From assembly GCA_019408975.1 (NCBI GenBank), contig DXVA01000016.1:1-26951 (forward strand): a stretch of 26,951 bases of DNA, given 5' to 3'. This document shows positions 7,833 to 15,484 of the stretch, piece after piece. Origin of the DNA: Lentisphaeria bacterium (GTDB lineage Bacteria; Verrucomicrobiota; Lentisphaeria; Victivallales; UBA1829). The translations under genes and the position numbers were made by a program. How positions within the stretch are numbered: position 1 is the first letter of the stretch; each line of letters opens with the position of its first letter. Below the pieces are notes generated by a model. The model was not told the origin of the DNA. It ran no database searches and worked only from the letters and a program-made list of their open reading frames with translations.

Positions 7833-7848
7833 GCTAAACGGGTTTCGC
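7833..7848 (+). promoter_or_regulatory. Candidate LacI-type operator (imperfect palindrome)
   Basis: GCTAAACGGGTTTCGC is an inverted repeat with 12 of 16 positions symmetric (half sites GCtAAAC and GCgAAAC). It begins 10 bases after the -10 box, at the expected transcription start, where a repressor would block initiation. It probably serves autoregulation of the adjacent lacI-like gene and control of module A. The assignment rests on position and symmetry only. Confidence 0.45.
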
Positions 7849-7862
7849 AAAAGGTGGAAATT

Positions 7863-8866
7863 ATGGCGGGCAATCATATCACTCTGCGGGAAATTGCAAA
7901 AAAAGCAAATGTCTCTGTAACGACGGCGTCCATGTTTTTGAATGGAAAAGCCAGAGAACACCGTATTTCCCCGAAAACCTGTGAACGCCTCCGGAAAGTC
8001 ATACGGCAGGAAAACTATCAGCCCAATGTCAATGCCCGGGCGATGGCAATGAAAGCAACCAATCTGATCGGCTGTGTTCTCCGCAATGACCTGGAAGGTT
8101 CTTTCTGGGTGGAAATCCTATCCGGCCTGAATGAGGTGTTTCAGCCGCATAACTACCATCTGGTGCTTGCGGTTTCGTCCGGAAAACCGGAGGAGGAATT
8201 GAAAGCATTTGAATTTCTGCATGCCAAGGGAGTCGATGCTTATGTATGGGTCCCAGTCATCGGCAATGCCGGAGCACCTAATCTTGATGCCATTCGGAAT
8301 CTGATTGCCGGTCGTCCCATCATTACCATGACCTACTTGGCGGAAAACGTCAGCGGCGTGGCGATTGACGAAGAAGCCGGGGGCAGACTGGTGGCGGAAT
8401 ACCTGTCATCCAACGGGCATAGCAAAGTAGCAGTCGTTGGAGGGCTGTCTTTTCACGGGGATTCCATTTCCGGCAGCAGCTGATTCAGGCCGGTGCGGAA
8501 GTAAATATGTTTCCGAATGTGAAAAGTTATCTGCCTCATCTCCGGGAATACACGGCAGTATTCTGTTTTTCCGATCTTCTGGCGCTGGAACTGTATGAAT
8601 GCTGTGCGGCAAAAGGTTTGAAAGTCCCCAGAGATGTATCGATTGTCGGTTATGACAACATGTCTTTCACCAGTTTGATGAATCCGGAGCTGACAACAGT
8701 CCATCAGCAGAAACGCGAACTGGGACAGGCAGGCGGCAGACTGATCCTTGATTTGCTGGCCGGTCACGCACGGCAGGCCAGGCAGATCAAACTTACTCCC
8801 ACGTTAATTGAACGCAGCAGTGTTCAAAATATAAAAACTAAAAAAAACAAAAGAAGGAGTGTCTGA
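7863..8866 (+). pseudogene. LacI-family regulator, broken by a frameshift
   Basis: The first part (ATG at 7863, AAGGTGG upstream) carries the LacI helix-turn-helix (about residues 7-26, LREIAKKANVSVTTASMFLN), the hinge (YQPNVNARAMA) and the N-terminal sugar-sensing subdomain, up to VAVVGGLSF. It then runs into TGA at 8480-8482. The rest of the family fold continues in the -1 frame (RGFHFRQQLIQAGA ... VFCFSDLLALELY ... VPRDVSIVGYDNMSF ... TTVHQQKRELGQ) to the TGA at 8864-8866. One extra base in the T4 run at 8450-8453 or nearby would restore a single reading frame of about 334 residues. Even then the segment before AVFCFSD is roughly 15 residues shorter than usual. It may be a recent mutation, an assembly error or a decayed regulator. 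The downstream pseudopilin gene starts on its stop codon (TGATG). Confidence 0.88.
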
Positions 8867-9558
8867 TGAAGAGGAGAAGCAATGATTTCACACTGATAGA
8901 GCTTCTTATAGTAATTGCAATCATCGCGATTCTGGCGAGTATGTTGCTGCCGGCTTTAAATAAAGCCAAGGGAATGGCTCAGAAGATTGCCTGCGTAAAC
9001 AACAGCAAGCAGCAAATGAATGCGGTCATGATGTATGCCGATCAATCGAACGGCTGGGTTCTGCCGGGAGCCCTGGGAGCCACTTCAAAACTTTGGGTAG
9101 GAGAAATTTATCAGCTGATCACAGGCAGAACCATTCCGGGCATCAATGAAGCCAACAGGAACAAACTGAAAATGTTTGTCTGTCCGGCAGAAAGCGCAGG
9201 ATTCGGAACTTACCCCAACAATCTTTTCCCCTATACCCATTACGGTGTCAATACAAGGCTGGCGGGGGGAAGCAGTGCAGAAGCAACATTGCCCGCCAGT
9301 ATGCGAAAGGACTCTTCGATCACCCAGCCTTCGGTTGCAGTCTACTGCGGAGACAGTACGACTTTCCGAAGTTATGCACTGCAATATGCGACCTGGTATG
9401 CCATGCGGCATGGCGGCATTCTGGCACAGCTGGTCAATACTGAGCGCAAGGAATATGTCCTGGGAACGGCAACGATCGGATACTATGACGGTCATGTGGA
9501 AAGCCGCAGCCGCAAAGAGTTCTACAATGATGCCGTTCTGAAAGCGGGCTACAAATAA
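8866..9558 (+). CDS. Pseudopilin-like protein with C-terminal DGHVE motif (module A), 230 aa
   Basis: The N-terminus is a class III prepilin signal: a short basic leader (MKRRSND), then FTLIELLIVIAIIAILASML with Phe+1 and Glu+5, and a helix continuing as LPALNKAK. The rest (about residues 45-230) is a globular domain ending in GYYDGHVESRSRKEF, the mark of the prepilin-associated H-X9-DG proteins abundant in Lentisphaerota and Planctomycetota. Here the RH pair is separated from DG by a longer insert than the canonical nine residues. Residue -1 is Asp instead of the usual Gly. It probably sits in the inner membrane with the globular part outside. The ATG overlaps the regulator's stop and has AAGGAG upstream, and a secreted enzyme gene follows after 19 bases. 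Confidence 0.9.
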   Translation: MKRRSNDFTLIELLIVIAIIAILASMLLPALNKAKGMAQKIACVNNSKQQMNAVMMYADQSNGWVLPGALGATSKLWVGEIYQLITGRTIPGINEANRNKLKMFVCPAESAGFGTYPNNLFPYTHYGVNTRLAGGSSAEATLPASMRKDSSITQPSVAVYCGDSTTFRSYALQYATWYAMRHGGILAQLVNTERKEYVLGTATIGYYDGHVESRSRKEFYNDAVLKAGYK

Positions 9559-9577
9559 TTTCAAAAGGAAAGACAAG

Positions 9578-11839
9578 ATGTCACAAAAGAAGATTCTACT
9601 GTTTCTTGCCTGCACGATACTTCTGAATGTTTACAGTGGCGAATTCAGCCGTGAATCCGCCACCCGGCTCTGGCAGCAGGAAACCAGAGGGCATAATCTG
9701 GCTGCCGGAAAGGCATTTGAGTATTCCATGCAGCCCGGATATCATCTGACCAAAAGCGATACGGACCCGTATGAACTCACGGACGGGAAACTTTCCGGCT
9801 ACCCAAAAGATAAAATCTGGTTTGACCGCAACGCCGTCGGCTGGCACACGAATGAAGCGCCATCCGGTTTTAATCTGCTGATGGATCTCGGCAAAATGGA
9901 AAATATAGAAAAAGTCGTCATCCGCCTGCTGGGAGGAGCGGAACAGCGGGGCTTGATCTTCCCGAAATCGGTCGCAGTCTATATTTCCAGAGACGGACGG
10001 AATTATTATCAGGCGGGCAGCCTGCAGAAACTGATGCCCGGCGAAAAAGATCAGAGCGATTTCAAGCAGTGCTTTTTTCTGCCGGAGGACGGTACCGCTT
10101 ATGTATATCCGTTCGCAATCAATGTACGGGCTGCCGCCCGATATGTCATAATCCGGATTCATGGCGCCAGCAGCGCTGTTTTTTCCGATGAAGTTGCCAT
10201 TCTGGAAGGCAATCCGACGGTTTCCGGATTCAATCATACCTATCGGGGCACTCCGGAACAACTGCCGATGAAAGGAATCGTGGCAAAGCCGAACAGCGGG
10301 CGTTTTGTCGTTCCCCGCAATCTCTCCGCGCCGAATTCATTTTTCATCAGCGATATGCGCAATCCGAAAAATAAAAACGCCAAAGCCGAGCTGGTAATTG
10401 AAGTGCCGACTGAAATTATTCTGGAAGCGCCATCTGCCACGCCGGAGAAAACCGTGAAAAACGGAAAGAAAATCAACCGTTACAGAGTCCCGTTGAAAAA
10501 ACTCGGCAATCGTGCCCAAACCGATATGTTCTACTTCAAGCCTGCCGCAGAACCCGCGCCGAACGCAACGGCAACACTTTATGTGGAATGCGCGGACGAA
10601 CCGGTATGGCCCCGGTCATATCCACTGGAAATACTGGAGTTTCCGGAAATGGAACATCCGCTGAACGGGTTCCCGGTTGATCTCTCCTGGATGGGAGTCA
10701 GCGACCAGCAGGGATGGCCCGGTTTTCTGGAAAACTGGAAAAAATTCGGTTTCGATGCAGTTACCTGTTTCCCCCGCTACTATCTGACGCCGCAGAAACG
10801 AAAACAGCTTGCGGATTATCTGAAGAAAGCTCGTGAAAACGGTTACAAGGTAGTTGTAAATGAATCTCCGTTTCATCTGATGGAAAAAAATTATGCCGGT
10901 AAAAATGAAATTTACACGCAGCTGGCAGACGGAAAAAGCAATCGGAATTTATGCCCTTCCTATACCGGGAAATATTATGGAAAGGAACTGGAACGCATCG
11001 AAGACAATGTGCGCCTGACTGTTCCCGACCGTATCTACTGGGATATTGAATGCTGGTACAATGGGGCAGTGGATGCAATCCGCGGCAAGTGCACCCGATG
11101 CACTGAACTGCAGAAAAAATCCGGCCTTGACATGGAGCATTATCTGCGCCGATGCGGCGTAAGAATGCTGCGCGATCTGAAGGAAACTGTCCGCAAGGGC
11201 ATGGCCGGCAGACGGATGCCGGTCATCGGCTCCTATAACCATCATGCTTCGCCCGCACCGCACCATTACCTGTTTTCCGGGATGGACAGTTACCCGGAGG
11301 TCATAGACCAAATGCAGCCGAGCCTGTACGTGGCGGGACGCACCGAACTGGTCCATCAGGTCATGCGGCAGAATTATGAAGCGGTCAAGGCGCGCCGCAT
11401 CTTTCCCTGGTTAAGCACCGGAACTTATGGCGAGTTCCCCTCTTATAAACTGGAACAGATGATTTATGAAGTGCTGTTGAACGGCGGAGACGGATTCGGA
11501 TATTACTGGTTCGGAGATTTCGATACGCCTTTGGACTATTATTATCATGTCAAAGCCCTGTCAACTCTGGCACCCTATCAGGGAATCCTGAAGAACGGCG
11601 GACCCTGGTTCGAACAGGGCAGCAATAAAGAACTGTTCTATTCCGGATGGATCGATTCGGATCAGATGCTGTTGCTGGTCGGCAATTATCTGAATGCCGC
11701 CGAAGATACGGCAATCGAACTTCCTTTCCACGCAAAAACCATCCGGGATCTCCGCAACGGCAGGGAATATCCCCCAACGAAAACATTAAAACTCAATGTG
11801 CCAAAGGATCAAATATGTCTGTTGTATCTGAAAAAATAA
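9578..11839 (+). CDS. Secreted discoidin-like plus TIM-barrel glycosidase-like protein, 753 aa
   Basis: A signal peptide (residues 1-20, KKILLFLACTILLNVYSG) indicates export. Residues about 35-215 resemble a discoidin/F5-8C beta sandwich: GFNLLMDLGKMENIEKVVIRL, ISRDGRNYYQAGS, ARYVIIRIHG. A second beta region spans about 240-360. Residues about 370-690 look like an alpha/beta barrel: FPVDLSWMGVS, NWKKFGFDAVTCFPRYY, a possible catalytic WDIECW, then FPWLSTGTYGEF and GGDGFGYYWFGDFD. A short C-terminal beta domain (LLLVGNYLNAAEDTAIELPF) resembles those closing many glycoside hydrolases. No numbered family is recognised and the catalytic residues are uncertain. AAGGAAAG lies about 10 bases upstream of the ATG. 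The next gene starts inside its last codons. Confidence 0.82.
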   Translation: MSQKKILLFLACTILLNVYSGEFSRESATRLWQQETRGHNLAAGKAFEYSMQPGYHLTKSDTDPYELTDGKLSGYPKDKIWFDRNAVGWHTNEAPSGFNLLMDLGKMENIEKVVIRLLGGAEQRGLIFPKSVAVYISRDGRNYYQAGSLQKLMPGEKDQSDFKQCFFLPEDGTAYVYPFAINVRAAARYVIIRIHGASSAVFSDEVAILEGNPTVSGFNHTYRGTPEQLPMKGIVAKPNSGRFVVPRNLSAPNSFFISDMRNPKNKNAKAELVIEVPTEIILEAPSATPEKTVKNGKKINRYRVPLKKLGNRAQTDMFYFKPAAEPAPNATATLYVECADEPVWPRSYPLEILEFPEMEHPLNGFPVDLSWMGVSDQQGWPGFLENWKKFGFDAVTCFPRYYLTPQKRKQLADYLKKARENGYKVVVNESPFHLMEKNYAGKNEIYTQLADGKSNRNLCPSYTGKYYGKELERIEDNVRLTVPDRIYWDIECWYNGAVDAIRGKCTRCTELQKKSGLDMEHYLRRCGVRMLRDLKETVRKGMAGRRMPVIGSYNHHASPAPHHYLFSGMDSYPEVIDQMQPSLYVAGRTELVHQVMRQNYEAVKARRIFPWLSTGTYGEFPSYKLEQMIYEVLLNGGDGFGYYWFGDFDTPLDYYYHVKALSTLAPYQGILKNGGPWFEQGSNKELFYSGWIDSDQMLLLVGNYLNAAEDTAIELPFHAKTIRDLRNGREYPPTKTLKLNVPKDQICLLYLKK

Positions 11840-13068
11840 ACTTCAATTCCACCGAAGACTTTCCCGCAATCCCGGAAACACAGCTTCGGCAAAGTCTGCT
11901 GAAGACGGCGGACTGGTTCAGGAACTCCGGTATCATGGACCCAAATGACGGAACCTGGGGTGTCGCCGAAAGAATTCTGCTTACAGACGGCAACAGTGCC
12001 GTAGAGCAGGTTTACCGCTCTTTTCCCGCATGGAGTGAATTCGATGGATACAGCATAATCGAACAGCGGCGGGCAGACTGCAATCTGGAAACCGCCTTCA
12101 TGTATCTGCTGATGGCTGACGCGCTTGGAAATTCCGATTACCGGATTCTGGCGGAAAATCTGCTGAAATATCTTTTCAACCGCAGCGGACTGCTGGTGAG
12201 ATCCCCCTCACCGCAGCATGATCTGCGGGGCGCATGGAACTGGAGCCATATCAAACACGGCTCCTATTTATGGCTGGATGACAACAGCTGGATGTGCGCT
12301 CTGCAACTGATGATTGCACGGCAGGAACCTGAACTGGACACAAAATTCGGATTGACGGAATGGGCGCTGAAACTGGCATACCTGCTTGAAGAAGGTTTTA
12401 AAAAACAGTTCCCGCTTCCTTATGCACCGGAATTCATCTGGTCGGGAAAGGTCAACATGCCCCACTGGGGATCACTGGTAGTAATGGCGCTCGCGCGGGC
12501 GTATCAGGCAAAACCGGAAAAAGGATTCCGGGAAGTTGCCGACATTTATCATAAATTCCTGCTGGCGGACCATGAACATCTTTCCAGCAGCGAATGCGCC
12601 TATGCAGCAATCGGAGCAGCGATGGCACATTACGTTTACCGGGACCGGCTCAGCCTGGAAACAGCGGAACTGTTCTCCGCAAAATTACTGGAGAAGATGG
12701 ACCCCCGAAGCGGCAATATTCCCGCTGAACATATTGAAGCTCCCGCCGGGCCGTCGCTTGTGGACACCATCTACACGATCAACTGGGCTCTGCCGGCACT
12801 GCAATGCATGGCGGATTTGACCGGACAAATAAAATATGTGCAAAGCGTCCGGAAAATACAGGCTCTCCTATTGCAGATCCAGGACAATACTCCGGCAAGG
12901 CATTTGTACGGCTGCTGGCGCGGAATGTATGACCTGGATGCAAAAAACTGGGGAGGAGGCGACCGCTATGAAGGAGGGGCAAACAGTATTTACAGCGGCT
13001 GGACCAATGCCCCAATTGCCTGGACAATGGCTTTCTCCATAAAACGGAATTCGCTGATCCAATATTGA
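11815..13068 (+). CDS. Cytoplasmic alpha/alpha-barrel (six-hairpin) glycosidase-like enzyme, 417 aa
   Basis: The start chosen is the ATG at 11815 (MSVVSEKINF), with AAAGGA about 5 bases upstream. This overlaps the previous gene by 25 bases, which suggests translational coupling. There is no signal peptide. The sequence is a series of helical hairpins with aromatic and acidic residues at their ends (LETAFMYLLMADALG, NWSHIKHGSYLWLDDNSWMC, FIWSGKVNMPHWGSLVVMAL, GPSLVDTIYTINWALPALQC). It ends in a Gly-rich signature (WGGGDRYEGGANSIYSGWT) typical of six-hairpin glycosidase-like folds. It probably acts on oligosaccharides imported after the secreted protein has worked. No numbered family or substrate can be assigned. 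A strong hairpin follows the stop, so module A ends here. Confidence 0.78.
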   Translation: MSVVSEKINFNSTEDFPAIPETQLRQSLLKTADWFRNSGIMDPNDGTWGVAERILLTDGNSAVEQVYRSFPAWSEFDGYSIIEQRRADCNLETAFMYLLMADALGNSDYRILAENLLKYLFNRSGLLVRSPSPQHDLRGAWNWSHIKHGSYLWLDDNSWMCALQLMIARQEPELDTKFGLTEWALKLAYLLEEGFKKQFPLPYAPEFIWSGKVNMPHWGSLVVMALARAYQAKPEKGFREVADIYHKFLLADHEHLSSSECAYAAIGAAMAHYVYRDRLSLETAELFSAKLLEKMDPRSGNIPAEHIEAPAGPSLVDTIYTINWALPALQCMADLTGQIKYVQSVRKIQALLLQIQDNTPARHLYGCWRGMYDLDAKNWGGGDRYEGGANSIYSGWTNAPIAWTMAFSIKRNSLIQY

Positions 13069-13078
13069 AAGCAGCCGG

Positions 13079-13124
13079 ACGCTCCGCATTTTTATGGAAT
13101 CCGTAAATGCGGAGCGTAAATTTT
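13079..13124 (+). terminator. Terminator hairpin of module A
   Basis: ACGCTCCGCATTT at 13079-13091 pairs perfectly with AAATGCGGAGCGT at 13105-13117, a 13-bp stem around a 13-base loop, followed by AAATTTT. It begins 10 bases after the stop of the last module A gene. The right arm shares CCGTAAATGCGGA with the hairpin that closes module B. Confidence 0.8.
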
Positions 13125-13348
13125 CCGCTGGACGGTTCTGCAATGAAAGCGTTACGGTATGAAACCGATTCTTGAAAATCAGGAAACGGATATAACATTT
13201 ACAATGCAATCCCGCACAGCGGAAGACCATGCCCGGTTTCAGGGAAGATTCATAGTCCGCCCGGATCGCAGCCTGTGCAGCATACCTTTGATTCTTTACC
13301 GAACATCGTCTTTTTTCATAAAAAATCTCTGTTTTTATTACTTACCCC
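13125..13348 (+). other. Intergenic stretch without a supported gene
   Basis: This lies between the module A terminator and the module B promoter. A reading frame in phase with the downstream lacI is open from an ATG at 13159, but it has no ribosome binding site, ends upstream of a consensus promoter and encodes nothing recognisable. No RNA gene, repeat or further regulatory motif is seen. Confidence 0.6.
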
Positions 13349-13376
13349 TTGACAATATCGAAAAATCATTTATAAT
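13349..13376 (+). promoter_or_regulatory. Consensus sigma-70-type promoter of module B
   Basis: TTGACA at 13349-13354 and TATAAT at 13371-13376 are separated by 16 bases. Four C residues (13345-13348) precede the -35 box, as in the module A promoter. The lacI start codon is 53 bases downstream of the -10 box. Confidence 0.9.
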
Positions 13377-13391
13377 TAAAAGAAAGCAATG

Positions 13392-13403
13392 GCGCACGTG
13401 CGC
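13392..13403 (+). promoter_or_regulatory. Candidate LacI operator, perfect CG-centred palindrome
   Basis: GCGCACGTGCGC is a perfect 12-bp palindrome with the central CG step typical of LacI/GalR operators. It starts 16 bases after the -10 box and lies in the leader of the intact lacI gene. A repressor bound here would block initiation or early elongation, giving autoregulation and control of module B. The match is by position and symmetry only. Confidence 0.6.
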
Positions 13404-13428
13404 TATCTTAAAAATATTCGGAGTGAAA

Positions 13429-14481
13429 ATGACTGTTGCCGAAAAAATCGCATTGAAAGCCGGAGTATGCCGCCAGACAGTGTCAGCAGTACTGAACGGG
13501 AGAAAAAACAAAGTCCGCCCGGAAAAGTACGAGCTGATCCTGAAACTGGCTGCCGAATTCAATTACCAGCCGGATTTGAATGCCAAGGCGCTTTCCGGAA
13601 GATCCATGAAGACAATCGGGCTGATTCAACCGTCCTTCTCCTCTCTGCTGACTCTTCCGCTGGTGGAAGCCATTACCGCAGAGATCAGCAGACGCGGCTA
13701 CAAAACCTATATCCTTTCCCCGCGAAATGCCGACGAAGAGCAAAGTGCAATCCGGGAGTTCATCGCCCGGAAAGTAGACGGGCTTATGATCGGCTCGATA
13801 TTCAACCCCGACAACTCCGAAAGCTATCCTCTGCCCACGGTCGTATTCAGCACGCCTCTGGGAAAAACCGACCTGACCGTTGATTTCGGTTATGGAATCC
13901 AACTCGCCATGGATCATCTTTACAAGGTTCACGGGCACCGCAGATTTGCATTTTTCTCCGACTGGGTGCAGGGAAACCAGGCAAAATACGATGCTTATCT
14001 TAAATTTCTACAGGAAAAAGGACTCCCGGCTCCGGCGCCCGTTGAGACAAAACTGTGCAAAGATCCCCGGAAGCAGGTGCTTTCTCTGATTGAAAAAGAG
14101 GGAGTAACCGCATTCATCGGAACCTGCGATATTCTGCCGGGGGAACTGATGAATTTCCTGAATACCACGCAATACCGCTGCCCGGAGAAAATCGCAGTCA
14201 CCGGGTATGACGGGACATTTCTCTGTTATGCATCGCCAATTCAGCTTTCCGCCGTGGTGCACCCGGTCTGCGCGATTGCCAAACACAGCGTCGCACTTCT
14301 TTTTGACAAGATCGGCAAAGGCAGATCCGATATCACGCAGGAACCCCTGCTGATTTGCCCCTCCTTTTTCAAGGGGCAGAGCTGCGGATGCAGAGGAATT
14401 CAACAGACTCTCAATCATTATCACCTGCAAATCGACAACATGAGGAATCTGCCGGAATATGCAAATCATTTTGAACAATAA
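13429..14481 (+). CDS. LacI-family transcriptional regulator (module B), 350 aa
   Basis: The start is the ATG at 13429, with GGAG about 6 bases upstream and 53 bases after the -10 box. Earlier in-frame codons lie upstream of the promoter. The helix-turn-helix is at residues 2-22 (TVAEKIALKAGVCRQTVSAVLN). The hinge region is YQPDLNAKALSG, and the periplasmic-binding-like sensor runs from KTIGLIQPSFSSL through AFIGTCDILPGELMNFL and IAVTGYDGTF to about residue 325. The C-terminus carries a Cys pair (SCGCRG). LacI proteins repress sugar-use genes until a sugar ligand binds. The ligand here is unknown. The frame is intact, unlike its module A relative. The pseudopilin gene starts 31 bases after the stop. 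Confidence 0.93.
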   Translation: MTVAEKIALKAGVCRQTVSAVLNGRKNKVRPEKYELILKLAAEFNYQPDLNAKALSGRSMKTIGLIQPSFSSLLTLPLVEAITAEISRRGYKTYILSPRNADEEQSAIREFIARKVDGLMIGSIFNPDNSESYPLPTVVFSTPLGKTDLTVDFGYGIQLAMDHLYKVHGHRRFAFFSDWVQGNQAKYDAYLKFLQEKGLPAPAPVETKLCKDPRKQVLSLIEKEGVTAFIGTCDILPGELMNFLNTTQYRCPEKIAVTGYDGTFLCYASPIQLSAVVHPVCAIAKHSVALLFDKIGKGRSDITQEPLLICPSFFKGQSCGCRGIQQTLNHYHLQIDNMRNLPEYANHFEQ

Positions 14482-14512
14482 CAATATTAAGACAAAGAAA
14501 GGAAAGATTCTT

Positions 14513-15319
14513 ATGAGAAGAATACGGAATGGTGTTACGTATTTCACACTGATCGAACTGCTCATCGTTATAGCGATCATCGCTATTCTCGCGGCAATGC
14601 TGCTTCCTGCTTTGAACAAGGCAAAATCGGCGGCACAGAAAGCCGCCTGCATGGCGAACCTGAAACAACTGGGGCTGGCATGTCATACCTACGCCGGCGA
14701 TTACAACGGGCATATCCCTGTCGCCCTGTATTACAACACTTCGGATCTGATCAGCTGGGATGATCTGCTCGGCTGGCTCCGATATGACGGCAGGAAATTA
14801 AGCCGTGACGATATCAGGCATGATCACTGCCCCTACCGCGGCGGCGGGAATAAAATATATAACTGTGCGGGAAATCCCTCGCAGGATACCGGCTCGGAAG
14901 CAAATACGCGCGGTTATGCGATGAACAACGGCGCCTATGCTTTGAACAGGGCGATCAATGGTTTCCCGAAAAACGGCAGCGCATGGCAGCACGGCGTCTC
15001 CGGCACAAACTGGTCCATTCAGCTTCATTCTGTAAAAAAATCCGCAGGCACCATCATGCTTGCCCCCGTACACCGCACGAGAGCACAGACTCAGGTAAAA
15101 ATAGGTTCCCAGACAGCCGCCTCAGTTCAACGTCCGGCAGGTTCAGCCAATGCCATGCTCGTATCTGCATTGGGAATTGACTCCAAAGCGCATAACGGTT
15201 ATTTCAGTTTCGCCATACTGGACGGCCATGTGGAATCTCTGAAACTCCGTGACACAATCAAGGGTGGCAACCGGCTGGACTTATATCCGCGCGGCATGTG
15301 GGCACGTGAAGATCAGTAA
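14513..15319 (+). CDS. Pseudopilin-like H-X9-DG protein (module B), 268 aa
   Basis: The start chosen is the ATG at 14513 (MRRIRNGVTY), preceded by GAAAGGAAAG. A longer frame from 14459 would overlap lacI. The class III signal is a basic leader ending in Tyr, then FTLIELLIVIAIIAILAAML and the helix LPALNKAKSAAQKAACMANL. The C-terminal motif HNGYFSFAILDGHVE fits H-X9-DG exactly (His, nine residues, Asp-Gly). The globular part includes a Cys-containing region (HDHCPYRGGGNKIYNCAG). It should be an inner-membrane protein with an exported C-terminal domain, of the pseudopilin-like family expanded in Lentisphaerota. Residue -1 is Tyr instead of Gly. The next gene follows after a 165-base structured gap. 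Confidence 0.9.
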   Translation: MRRIRNGVTYFTLIELLIVIAIIAILAAMLLPALNKAKSAAQKAACMANLKQLGLACHTYAGDYNGHIPVALYYNTSDLISWDDLLGWLRYDGRKLSRDDIRHDHCPYRGGGNKIYNCAGNPSQDTGSEANTRGYAMNNGAYALNRAINGFPKNGSAWQHGVSGTNWSIQLHSVKKSAGTIMLAPVHRTRAQTQVKIGSQTAASVQRPAGSANAMLVSALGIDSKAHNGYFSFAILDGHVESLKLRDTIKGGNRLDLYPRGMWAREDQ

Positions 15320-15321
15320 AC

Positions 15322-15445
15322 TACCGCGATGCAGGCATACGCACTATCGGGGATTTCGCCTGCGGCGACCAGCTTGTGCAGCTGGAACGCGGCTGGACTG
15401 GAAGTCCTGCACGAAGCTGTTTTTGCGATGCGGAGCATCGCGGTA
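15322..15445 (+). repeat. Nested inverted-repeat element, MITE-like or structured RNA
   Basis: TACCGCGATGC at 15322-15332 is the exact reverse complement of GCATCGCGGTA at 15435-15445. Inside lie GCAGGC (15331-15336) with GCCTGC (15358-15363), AGCTTGTGCA (15371-15380) with TGCACGAAGCT (15408-15418, one bulge), GGACT-GGA-AGTCC (15395-15407) and GCGATGC-GGA-GCATCGC (15425-15441). The right arm can therefore pair either locally or with the left end. The ends are TA on both sides, as expected for a small non-autonomous element with a TA target duplication. Being transcribed between the pseudopilin and the secreted enzyme, it could also act as an RNA switch or mRNA stabiliser. Confidence 0.7.
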
Positions 15446-15484
15446 TCAAACCAATTTTTTAAATAAAAAAGGAGTTCTTTTTAT

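Noticed and set aside
11647..11814. Upstream extension of the alpha/alpha-barrel gene
   Set aside because: It would overlap the previous gene by about 190 bases. The ATG at 11815 has AAAGGA at a good distance.
13159..13428. N-terminal extension of the module B lacI
   Set aside because: A consensus promoter (13349-13376) and a well-placed ribosome binding site before 13429 show that the gene starts later.
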